5,216 bases of DNA from Actinomycetota bacterium (GTDB lineage: Bacteria; Actinomycetota; Actinomycetes; Nanopelagicales; Nanopelagicaceae): positions 1-5,216 of the forward strand of contig WLIM01000071.1 of the NCBI GenBank assembly GCA_009702205.1, read 5' to 3'. Both the position numbers and the translations under genes were made by a program. The notes beneath the pieces were generated by a model, which was given only the letters and a program-made list of their open reading frames with translations, had not been told where the DNA came from and did not search any database. Each line of letters starts with the position of its first letter. Position 1 is the first letter of the stretch. Below, one piece after another: positions 1 to 5,206 of the stretch.

Positions 1-688
1 AAACCTTGAGCTTGCCTTGTTCAGGCATGATCTCGGAGATAGTTGCTGGCAACGTTGCAAATGGGCCATCCATAACAGTTACAGATTCATTGATTTCGAA
101 ATCAACCATACGAATATCAATTTTGTCTGACTTCTTAACTGGACGTGGCGCCAGGATGTTCTCTACTTCGGTCAAAGTTAGTGGTGATGGGTGGTGTGCA
201 TTTCCTACGAAACCAGTTACGCCCGGTGTATTTCGCACGCATGACCATGATTCGTCTGTTAGATCCATGCGAACTAAAACGTAGCCTGGAAAAACATTGC
301 GTTTAACTTGTTTGCGTTGGCCGTTCTTAATTTCCATTACTTCTTCTTCTGGAACTTCAACTTGGAAAATATAATCTTCCATATTTAGTGAAGTAATACG
401 GTTGGCAAGGTTGCCCTTTACCTTCTTCTCGTATCCAGCGTATGAGTGAACTACATACCAATCGCCAGGTGCAGTACGAAGTGCGCGGCGGAATTCTGCA
501 TTCTCATCGTTCTCTTCTTCTAATTCAACAGCTACTTCTTCTTCAATAGCATCAATAGCTTCTTGTGTGCCAACAACTTCATCGGCAACTACAGATGTAA
601 CTACATCATCAGTTGCTGTAGCGGCGAGCGCAGCTTCAAAGTCATCTGCTGAATTAGTTTGAGGTAGATCTAAATCTTCAAGTGACAC
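1..688 (-). CDS. nusG: Transcription termination/antitermination factor NusG, 3'-truncated by window edge
   Basis: NusG binds the RNA polymerase clamp and modulates pausing, Rho termination and transcription-translation coupling. The frame gives 229 residues before the window edge. Residues 1-70 are a low-complexity acidic extension rich in Glu, Asp and Ala. The NGN domain runs from about 75 to 185, with GDWYVVHSYAGYEKKV at 75-90 and the hallmark FPGYVLVRM at 133-141. A KOW domain starts near 197 (VTVMDGPFATLPATISEI) and is cut at KLKV, so roughly 25 C-terminal residues should lie outside. The extension makes it longer than E. coli NusG (181 aa); acidic extensions are common in actinobacterial NusG. 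I chose the GTG start at 688-686 because a strong GGGGGA Shine-Dalgarno lies about 5 nt upstream and the secE stop is 12 bp away. Cotranscribed with secE. Family assignment is secure. Confidence 0.96.
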   Translation of the reverse strand, partial: MSLEDLDLPQTNSADDFEAALAATATDDVVTSVVADEVVGTQEAIDAIEEEVAVELEEENDENAEFRRALRTAPGDWYVVHSYAGYEKKVKGNLANRITSLNMEDYIFQVEVPEEEVMEIKNGQRKQVKRNVFPGYVLVRMDLTDESWSCVRNTPGVTGFVGNAHHPSPLTLTEVENILAPRPVKKSDKIDIRMVDFEINESVTVMDGPFATLPATISEIMPEQGKLKV

Positions 689-692
689 TAGA

Positions 693-698
693 TTCCCC
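693..698 (-). promoter_or_regulatory. Ribosome binding site of nusG
   Basis: On the minus strand the bases just upstream of the GTG read GGGGGAATCTA-GTG. The purine-rich run in the 12-bp secE-nusG gap sits at normal Shine-Dalgarno spacing and decides the GTG start for nusG. Confidence 0.65.
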
Positions 699-700
699 CG

Positions 701-937
701 TTACCCAAATACCCAGAAAACAATTTTTGTCAGCACAATATCTAGTACTGAAACAACAGCAATAATGAAACCTACGAAGACCAATACAACTGCTGTGTAA
801 GTTGTTAATTGGTTGCGAGTTGGCCAAACGACTTTACGAAGTTCAGAGACAACTTGGCGATAGAAAAGGCCAATGCGACCAAAGAACCCTAGGGATTCCT
901 GGTCTGTGTCGTGTGATGGATCTTTCTCATCAACCAC
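701..937 (-). CDS. secE: Preprotein translocase subunit SecE
   Basis: SecE is the small membrane subunit that clamps SecY in the SecYEG translocon. With the start chosen here it is 78 aa. A short charged N-terminus is followed by GFFGRIGLFYRQVVSELRKV (residues 17-36), the amphipathic helix, then the family signature WPTRNQL (38-44). One hydrophobic transmembrane segment covers about 47-75. This single-TM size is normal for most bacteria. The frame stays open upstream to 1033, but that part is the tRNA-Trp gene read as protein. Start choices are ATG 961, GTG 943 and GTG 937. I prefer GTG 937, since AGGAAAGAGG precedes it with an 8-nt spacer and the predicted promoter would begin transcription only 3-4 nt before the ATG. 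The product is certain; the exact start is not. It is followed by nusG after 12 bp. Confidence 0.9.
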   Translation of the reverse strand: MVDEKDPSHDTDQESLGFFGRIGLFYRQVVSELRKVVWPTRNQLTTYTAVVLVFVGFIIAVVSVLDIVLTKIVFWVFG

Positions 938-945
938 TTTCACTA

Positions 946-955
946 CCTCTTTCCT
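946..955 (-). promoter_or_regulatory. Probable Shine-Dalgarno of secE, decides the start
   Basis: The minus strand reads AGGAAAGAGG here, 8 nt before the GTG at 937 and within the reading frame that the ATG at 961 would open. No comparable purine run precedes that ATG, which favours a GTG start. GTG 943 (2 nt from GAGG, 9 nt from AGG) cannot be excluded. Confidence 0.5.
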
Positions 956-971
956 AATCATTACTACGCCG

Positions 972-999
972 TTTATAAGCCGTTTGTAAAACTTCTCAA
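972..999 (-). promoter_or_regulatory. Predicted sigma70-type promoter of secE-nusG
   Basis: On the minus strand a -35 box TTGAGA (999-994) and a -10 box TATAAA (977-972) are separated by 16 bp. Each box matches 5 of 6 consensus bases. The expected start of transcription is near 964-966, just after the tRNA-Trp gene. It would let secE-nusG be transcribed independently of the tRNA. This is seen by eye; no promoter model was run. Confidence 0.6.
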
Positions 1000-1006
1000 C
1001 TACTTG

Positions 1007-1080
1007 CAGGGCAGGAGGGACTTGAACCCCCAACCGCCGGTTTTGGAGACCGGAACTCTGGCCAGTTGAGCTACTGCCCT
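1007..1080 (-). tRNA. tRNA-Trp (anticodon CCA)
   Basis: The minus strand folds as a 74-nt cloverleaf. The acceptor stem AGGGCAG pairs with CTGCCCT, followed by discriminator G at 1007. The D arm is GCTC/GAGT. The anticodon stem CCGGT/ACCGG closes the loop CTCCAAA, with anticodon CCA at 1046-1044. The T arm is GGGGG/CCCTC with loop TTCAAGT. CCA is not encoded at the 3' end, so it must be added post-transcriptionally. A tRNA-Trp immediately upstream of secE-nusG is a classic actinobacterial arrangement. All stems were checked by hand and pair well, with one G-U in the T stem. Confidence 0.97.
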
Positions 1081-1241
1081 TCGAGCGTTACTTAAGTCAA
1101 AAAGACATGCGTCAGCATGACCTAATGCAAGCGCCAGAACGGGGAGTGTAGAGCGCGAAGGGGGTCTTAGTAAAATCTTGGGCATATAAGGGTCGAACCC
1201 CAGGAAGCCAAGGTAAATCTTGGGATGGCATACTCCGCACT
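1081..1241. other. Divergent intergenic region between tRNA-Trp and aspartate aminotransferase
   Basis: This 161-bp stretch separates the leftward tRNA-Trp from the rightward aminotransferase gene and must hold both promoters. It contains a perfect short inverted repeat catgc-gtca-gcatg (1106-1119), and a small one gggt-cga-accc (1190-1200). It also holds a near-identical direct repeat gtaaaatcttggg / gtaaatcttggg (1170-1182 and 1213-1224). On the minus strand TTGGCT (1211-1206), a 17-bp spacer and TATATG (1188-1183) form a possible but weak tRNA promoter, which would give a leader of roughly 95 nt. Open frames on the minus strand here have no recognisable product and I do not call them. Confidence 0.5.
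1226..1241 (+). promoter_or_regulatory. Possible extended -10 promoter giving leaderless aspC mRNA
   Basis: The bases tggcatact (1226-1234) resemble an extended -10 element (TGn then CATACT, 4 of 6 consensus). It lies 7 bp before the ATG at 1242, and no convincing -35 or Shine-Dalgarno is visible. This geometry would start transcription at or one base before the ATG, as in the leaderless mRNAs common in Actinobacteria. The call is by inspection only. Confidence 0.35.
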
Positions 1242-2450
1242 ATGAGCGCAAAACCAAGAATTTCTCGCAGAATCGCAGCCATCGCAGAGTCAGCCACTTT
1301 GGCTGTAGATGGAAAGGCGAAAGCCCTTAAAGCAGCAGGTCGTCCCGTAATTGGCTTTGGCGCAGGCGAACCAGATTTTCCAACTCCTGATTACATTGTT
1401 AAAGCTGCAATGGATGCCGCATCAAAACCAGCGAATCATCGCTACACACCAACACCTGGTCTACCAGAACTTCGCGAAGCAATCGTTGCTAAAACTTTGC
1501 GTGATTCAAATTATGTAATTACTGCTGATCAAGTTCTTGTAACTAATGGTGGCAAGCAAGCAGTTTATGAATCATTCGCTTCAATCATTGATCCAGGCGA
1601 TGAAGTTATTTTGCCGGCGCCATATTGGACCACTTATCCCGAATGCATCAAACTTGCGGGTGGCGTGAGTGTTGAAGTTTTCGCAGATGAAACCCAAAAT
1701 TATTTAGTAACAGTTGAACAACTTGAAGCTGCGCGTACTCCTAAGACAAAAGCACTTCTTTTCTGCTCTCCATCAAACCCAACTGGTTCTGTTTATAGCG
1801 CAGAACAAGTTAAGGCAATTGGGCAATGGGCGCTCGCAAATGGAATTTGGGTAATCTCCGATGAAATTTACGAACATCTTTTATATGACGGTGCCACTGC
1901 GCCAAGTCTTCCAGTTCTAGTTCCAGAAATGGCAGATCAAACAATTATTCTCAATGGTGTTGCAAAGACTTATGCGATGACTGGATGGCGCGTGGGTTGG
2001 ATGGTTGGGCCGAAGGATGTAATTAAGGCCGCAACAAATCTGCAATCACATTTAACTTCAAACGTCTCAAATGTTTCGCAACGTGCCGCAATCTCAGCTC
2101 TTACTGGTGATCTAGATGCTGTTCGCGAAATGGGAGTGGCTTTTGATCGTCGCCGTAAATTAATTGTTGATCTATTAAACAAGATTCCTGGCGTCTTCTG
2201 CCCAACACCAACTGGTGCTTTCTATGTTTATCCATCAGTTAAAGGCGTTCTTGGTAAAGAAATTCGCGGCAAGCGACCACAAACTTCTGCCGAACTTGCA
2301 ACACTTATTTTGGATGAAGTTGAAGTAGCAGCAGTACCTGGCGAAGCATTTGGACCATCAGGATATCTACGCTTTTCATATGCACTTGGCGACGAAGATA
2401 TTGTCGAAGGTATCGGTCGCGTTGCAAAGCTATTGGGCGAAGCTAAGTAA
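1242..2450 (+). CDS. aspC: PLP-dependent aminotransferase, probable aspartate aminotransferase
   Basis: Fold-type I (class I/II) aminotransferase of 402 aa, the usual family length, most likely interconverting aspartate and 2-oxoglutarate with oxaloacetate and glutamate in the cytosol. The substrate-side motif GAGEPDFPTPD is at 40-50 and NGGKQAVYE at 102-110. SNPTG (178-182) carries the PLP-contacting Asn179. SDEIYEHLLYDG (206-217) holds Asp207 and Tyr210. GVAKTYAMTGWRVGW (239-253) carries the Schiff-base Lys242. LRFSYA (376-381) contains Arg377, which binds the substrate carboxylate. The sequence resembles the subgroup I-beta enzymes typified by Thermus AspC, some of which also transaminate prephenate, so substrate range is inference. 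The ATG start fits the conserved N-terminus (RISRRIAAIAESATLAVDGKAKALK). It is the only plus-strand gene, stands alone, and converges on murB. Confidence 0.93.
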   Translation: MSAKPRISRRIAAIAESATLAVDGKAKALKAAGRPVIGFGAGEPDFPTPDYIVKAAMDAASKPANHRYTPTPGLPELREAIVAKTLRDSNYVITADQVLVTNGGKQAVYESFASIIDPGDEVILPAPYWTTYPECIKLAGGVSVEVFADETQNYLVTVEQLEAARTPKTKALLFCSPSNPTGSVYSAEQVKAIGQWALANGIWVISDEIYEHLLYDGATAPSLPVLVPEMADQTIILNGVAKTYAMTGWRVGWMVGPKDVIKAATNLQSHLTSNVSNVSQRAAISALTGDLDAVREMGVAFDRRRKLIVDLLNKIPGVFCPTPTGAFYVYPSVKGVLGKEIRGKRPQTSAELATLILDEVEVAAVPGEAFGPSGYLRFSYALGDEDIVEGIGRVAKLLGEAK

Positions 2451-2461
2451 TTAAATACTTA
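2444..2461. terminator. AT-rich inverted repeat over both convergent stop codons
   Basis: The bases taagta (2444-2449) and tactta (2456-2461) form a perfect 6-bp inverted repeat around a 6-nt loop. It covers the aspC stop (2448-2450) and the murB stop (2461-2459). It could act as a small bidirectional transcript-end signal. However, the stem is AT-rich and no uridine tract follows on either strand, so as a Rho-independent terminator it is weak. Confidence 0.25.
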
Positions 2462-3478
2462 AAGGCTTAACCCGACTAGCTGCACTTCGGACTGTAATTC
2501 AATTCCAAATTTATTTTTAACTTTTTCCTGGGCGCTTCTAGCTAATTCAATCAAATCTGTAGCTGTTGCATCGCCCGAATTAGAAAGTGCAAGCACGTGT
2601 TTAGGAGAAATCTGAGCACCTGCTAATCGATCACCTTTACTTACGCCAGCATGTTCCATCAACCATGCAGCTGAAGTTTTTACTCGCCCATCTGGCATTG
2701 GCCATCTAGGTGCATCACTCGGGAGAGTGTCTGCAATATCTTTCCGTAAAATTGGATTCATAAAGAATGAACCTGCAGAATTTATTCCCTGGCCAATTAA
2801 CATTCCTTTTGCGCCACGCAACTTTAAAACTGCATCTCTAACTTTACCGATTTCAACACGTGCACCAATTTCCACACCAAGCTCTTTTGCAAGTTCGGCA
2901 TATCCGATCGGTAAGGAGTTCTCACCTTTTCGCAGTTGAAAGGTGACATCTAAAATTACATATCGACCAGCGCTCTCTTTAAAAATAGAGCTTCGATAAG
3001 AAAAATTGCATTCACTTGCCATGAAAGTTTTAAGCTCTTGTTTTTCACGATCAAAAGTTCGCACTCGTGCAATAACTTCTGAAACTTCATGGCCATAAGC
3101 GCCAATGTTTTGAATCGGTGCTCCCCCAACGGTTCCAGGAATTCCACTCAGAGATTCAAGGTTTGCTAACCCCATTTCAATAGTGAATGCGACGAATTCA
3201 TCCCAGTCACTGCCTGAACTTACGGTCAACATGCCACCGCTACAGGCATCAATCTCGTAAGTGTTTCCAGTTGTTTCAACTCTAATTACGGTTCCCGCAA
3301 AACCACTATCGCTAATTAAAACATTTGATCCGCCACCAAGAATAAGTAGTGGTGTCTTTGAATTATCTGCGGTCTTAACTGCATCAATTAACTCTGCTTC
3401 AGAAGTCACATGCAAAATGTTTGAAGCTGGACCGCCGACACCAAGTGTGGTGAAGCTCGATAATTGCATCTCGGTCAT
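2459..3478 (-). CDS. murB: UDP-N-acetylmuramate dehydrogenase (UDP-N-acetylenolpyruvoylglucosamine reductase) MurB
   Basis: Cytosolic FAD enzyme that reduces UDP-GlcNAc-enolpyruvate to UDP-MurNAc with NADPH, the second committed step of peptidoglycan precursor synthesis. At 339 aa it fits type I MurB. FAD-binding motifs are LGGGSNVLISD (47-57) and SGIPGTVGGAPIQNIGAYG (111-129). CNFSYRSSIFK (157-167) carries Tyr161-Arg162, counterparts of E. coli Tyr158-Arg159. The active-site serine is Ser237 in SAGSFFMNP (234-242). The C-terminal domain has AAWLMEHAG (270-278), SPKHVLALSN (291-300) and the catalytic Glu331 in EVQLVG. All catalytic residues are present. The ATG at 3478 lies 9 bp after the glycosyltransferase stop with only a weak AGG upstream, pointing to translational coupling; ATG 3469 is an alternative. 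It is the last gene of the rpmG operon. Confidence 0.96.
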   Translation of the reverse strand: MTEMQLSSFTTLGVGGPASNILHVTSEAELIDAVKTADNSKTPLLILGGGSNVLISDSGFAGTVIRVETTGNTYEIDACSGGMLTVSSGSDWDEFVAFTIEMGLANLESLSGIPGTVGGAPIQNIGAYGHEVSEVIARVRTFDREKQELKTFMASECNFSYRSSIFKESAGRYVILDVTFQLRKGENSLPIGYAELAKELGVEIGARVEIGKVRDAVLKLRGAKGMLIGQGINSAGSFFMNPILRKDIADTLPSDAPRWPMPDGRVKTSAAWLMEHAGVSKGDRLAGAQISPKHVLALSNSGDATATDLIELARSAQEKVKNKFGIELQSEVQLVGLSL

Positions 3479-3487
3479 AAGAGAAGG

Positions 3488-4240
3488 TTACCTGCGCGGT
3501 GACAATATTTCGTTCTTACCTCGAAAGCGCGCAAGGATCCGGTCATAGTTCTTCTTTGACTGTTCGTCGCGATAGTCCGGATCAGTGTCGTAATAACCAT
3601 GGTGACGTTCCTGCTTCAACGGTAGATCCATCTGCCAAAGTCGGCCCTGCGCTTGTCGAAGTTTTAAACCAAATTCTATATCTGCGTTGCGATAATAAAT
3701 TGCTCGAATATTGAAAGCTCCTGCTTCAAGAGCATGTTCCTTATTTAACCCAAGGAAATAACTGAAAAGGACATCAACTTCGCCTTCGCCTTTATCATCA
3801 ACACTTCGCCATTCATCTTCAATATTTATTAAGCCTCCGCGCCAGCCAACAGCGCTGAAATTATTCTCTGCAAGTTTTGAAATCAATGGCGTTATTGCAT
3901 CGCCTTCAAAGATTGTTGAAGGATCCATAACAATTACATATGGCGAGTTTGCCAACTTAATTAGCGCATTCATGGCTTCGCCCCAGCCAACTCCTTCAGT
4001 AATCTGAACTACATAGCTTCGCTCATCGATAACTGAAGCGATATCGCCAACTTCTGGCGTTCCTGAAATTAGAAGATAGATTGCAACATCTTCCGAAGAG
4101 TTAGCTTTAGCTGCTGCAATTGCAGTTATAGCGTCATCAATAAAACCATCGGCATAGATAAGAATTGTCGTAGAAAATTCCTTTGCGCTTAACTTGCGCA
4201 AATCTCCAATTCGTTTGTAAACCTTAAAAGGCACACTCAT
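3488..4240 (-). CDS. GT2-like (GT-A fold) glycosyltransferase, substrate unknown
   Basis: A 250-aa protein resembling family 2 glycosyltransferases. A first beta strand, STTILIYADG (23-32), is followed by helix and strand repeats. GWGEAMNALIKLANSPYVIVMDPST (85-109) matches the segment that normally ends in the metal-binding DxD, but here it reads Asp106-Pro-Ser. The C-terminal half has GAFNIRAIYYRNADIEFGLKLR (174-195), where Asp187/Glu189 are candidates for the general-base position. ERHHGYYDTDPDYRDEQSKKNYDRILARFRG (211-241) is a charged tail that I recall as conserved in actinobacterial homologues. No signal peptide or transmembrane helix is visible, so it is likely cytosolic. Its ATG shares one base with the hadB-like stop (TAATG), and murB follows after 9 bp. 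A role in envelope glycan synthesis is inferred only from these neighbours; donor and acceptor cannot be read from sequence. Confidence 0.75.
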   Translation of the reverse strand: MSVPFKVYKRIGDLRKLSAKEFSTTILIYADGFIDDAITAIAAAKANSSEDVAIYLLISGTPEVGDIASVIDERSYVVQITEGVGWGEAMNALIKLANSPYVIVMDPSTIFEGDAITPLISKLAENNFSAVGWRGGLINIEDEWRSVDDKGEGEVDVLFSYFLGLNKEHALEAGAFNIRAIYYRNADIEFGLKLRQAQGRLWQMDLPLKQERHHGYYDTDPDYRDEQSKKNYDRILARFRGKNEILSPRR

Positions 4241-4638
4241 TAGAGTTTGATTACTCCCTTAGCCATTCCTAAGACTTTGACATCGTTACAGATTGCAGTG
4301 AGTTCAATCTTAGCTAGGCCATCATTTATTTCTAAGACCTTGCCGCTGACTGCTAATTTCACATCAATATTATTAGGAACGACTACTGGCTTAATGAATT
4401 TTGCACTAAATGAGATAACTTTTTCACTTCCAGCGATTTCAGATAAATATCTACCTGCGAGCGCCATAGTTAGCATCCCATGTGCAATTACATCGGGCAG
4501 GCCAACGGATTTTGCGAAATCTTCATCTTGATGAATTGGGTTTTGATCCCCACTCGCATCTGCATAATCAACAAGGAGTTTGCGATTAATTGTGAACTCC
4601 GAACCAGCAAGTTCCTGCCCAACAACTAATTGGCTCAT
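4240..4638 (-). CDS. hadB: MaoC-like (R)-hydratase / 3-hydroxyacyl dehydratase, HadB-like catalytic subunit
   Basis: A 132-aa single hot-dog protein of the MaoC dehydratase/hydratase 2 family. YADASGDQNPIHQDEDFAKSVGLP (25-48) contains the catalytic pair Asp31 and His36, and DVIAHGMLTMAL (49-60) continues the family signature. Length equals that of mycobacterial HadB, the active subunit of the FAS-II (3R)-hydroxyacyl-ACP dehydratase. Its start overlaps the stop of the upstream HadA-like gene by 4 nt (ATGA), which fits a co-translated heterodimer; a weak GGTGG lies 7 nt before the ATG. The substrate may be ACP- or CoA-linked, and many Actinobacteria outside mycolate producers carry this pair with unproven roles. 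The symbol follows family resemblance and context, not proof of mycolate-type elongation. Confidence 0.85.
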   Translation of the reverse strand: MSQLVVGQELAGSEFTINRKLLVDYADASGDQNPIHQDEDFAKSVGLPDVIAHGMLTMALAGRYLSEIAGSEKVISFSAKFIKPVVVPNNIDVKLAVSGKVLEINDGLAKIELTAICNDVKVLGMAKGVIKL

Positions 4639-5018
4639 GCGCGGACCACCAAAGTTGACCAGGTTGACACGACAAGGACAGAGCCAGAATGTAAATCAGA
4701 TCTAACGCTGACGATTTCATTGCCAGCAACGTTTCGAGCACTCTCGATTGTTGAGGAGCATATGAAAACATCCCCGGCAACTATTGGACGATTAATTTCA
4801 AATCTTTGGTCACCATGGACAACTCGAGTCCAATCAAGGCCACTGTCTTGCAAAAGTTTTTGGGATTGATCAAGAGTTATTGAAATTGAAAAAGTAGGAG
4901 GTGCGATATTGGTATTTGGTTCGCCAATAACACCAGCAAATTTAGAGATTGATTCTTGGGTAACAGTTACAGAATCGGCACTAGTGAAAGTGCGCCCGAC
5001 TAAGTCGGGATTCAACAT
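4635..5018 (-). CDS. hadA: MaoC-like dehydratase N-terminal-type subunit, HadA-like
   Basis: A 127-aa hot-dog domain protein matching the non-catalytic half of MaoC/FAS1 dehydratases. It begins NPDLVGRTF (3-11) and has the typical VVHGDQRFEINRPIVAGDV at 66-84. The Asp and His of hydratase 2 are absent, as in HadA of Mycobacterium, which binds the acyl chain while HadB provides catalysis. The gene starts 4 bp after the rpmG stop and overlaps the HadB-like gene by 4 nt, so the two are expected to be made in equal amounts and to pair. No Shine-Dalgarno is visible before the ATG at 5018, and codons 3-7 form a perfect hairpin. It is slightly shorter than mycobacterial HadA (about 158 aa). A broader annotation as MaoC family dehydratase N-terminal domain protein is equally fair. 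Confidence 0.82.
   Translation of the reverse strand: MLNPDLVGRTFTSADSVTVTQESISKFAGVIGEPNTNIAPPTFSISITLDQSQKLLQDSGLDWTRVVHGDQRFEINRPIVAGDVFICSSTIESARNVAGNEIVSVRSDLHSGSVLVVSTWSTLVVRA
4995..5009 (-). repeat. Perfect 6-bp hairpin at the 5' end of hadA-like gene
   Basis: The bases cccgac (4995-5000) and gtcggg (5004-5009) are perfect complements around a 3-nt loop. The mRNA stem would be GC-rich and lies within codons 3-8 of the HadA-like gene, about 10 nt after its ATG. It has no following uridine run, so it does not look like a terminator. It could affect initiation of this Shine-Dalgarno-poor gene or stability of the upstream rpmG message. Confidence 0.4.
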
Positions 5019-5022
5019 CGGA

Positions 5023-5193
5023 TTAGCGAGTCTCGCGGTGTGTTGTTGAAAGCTTGCAACGTGGGCAGAACTTCTTTAATTCAAGACGATCTGGATCGTT
5101 ACGACGATTCTTCTTTGTGATGTAGTTACGTTCTTTGCACTCTACGCAGGCCATAGTGATCTTTGGGCGTACATCCGCGCTCTTGCTTGCCAT
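5023..5193 (-). CDS. rpmG: 50S ribosomal protein L33 (bL33), zinc-binding form
   Basis: A 56-aa basic protein of the large ribosomal subunit with the expected length. It begins MASKSADVRPKITMACVEC and ends THRETR. Cys16-x-x-Cys19 and Cys43-x-x-Cys46 form the zinc ribbon, so this is the zinc-binding (C+) type. The core KERNYITKKNRRNDPDRLELKKF (20-42) is typical of bL33. The ATG at 5193 is supported by AAGGAG with a 7-nt spacer. rpmG leads the hadA-hadB-glycosyltransferase-murB run, as in mycobacteria and streptomycetes, where it also precedes the dehydratase genes. Its own promoter must lie beyond the window. A second, zinc-free L33 copy may exist elsewhere in such genomes but cannot be seen here. 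Confidence 0.97.
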   Translation of the reverse strand: MASKSADVRPKITMACVECKERNYITKKNRRNDPDRLELKKFCPRCKLSTTHRETR

Positions 5194-5200
5194 AGTGGTG

Positions 5201-5206
5201 CTCCTT
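5201..5206 (-). promoter_or_regulatory. Ribosome binding site of rpmG
   Basis: The minus strand reads AAGGAG followed by CACCACT and ATG, a near-ideal Shine-Dalgarno at 7 nt. It is the strongest one in the operon; the downstream genes have weak or no such site and are probably translated by coupling. Confidence 0.8.

Noticed and set aside
6..284. Plus-strand open frame of 92 codons
   Set aside because: It lies fully antisense to nusG, whose protein is a clear family match over this region. The frame has no recognisable domain.
962..1033. Upstream part of the open frame that continues into secE (begins MGVQVPPALQ)
   Set aside because: The N-terminal part is the 3' half of tRNA-Trp and the promoter region read as codons, not SecE protein.
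1106..1119. Inverted repeat catgc-gtca-gcatg, considered as an operator upstream of tRNA-Trp
   Set aside because: Arms are only 5 bp, it cannot be extended, and no promoter element clearly overlaps it. It is mentioned in the intergenic entry only.
1181..1209. tRNA T-arm-like bases gggtcgaacccc, considered as a second tRNA or a tRNA fragment
   Set aside because: No matching acceptor, D or anticodon stems can be folded around it on either strand, and the T-loop is one base short on the plus strand.
1000..1297. Two overlapping minus-strand open frames of 61 codons each
   Set aside because: One reads through tRNA-Trp, the other is antisense to the aspC start. Neither has a family signature or ribosome binding site.
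2727..2939. Plus-strand open frame antisense to murB (and others at 3261-3548, 3499-3714, 4247-4531, 4630-4869)
   Set aside because: All are antisense shadows of well-supported minus-strand genes and show no recognisable product.
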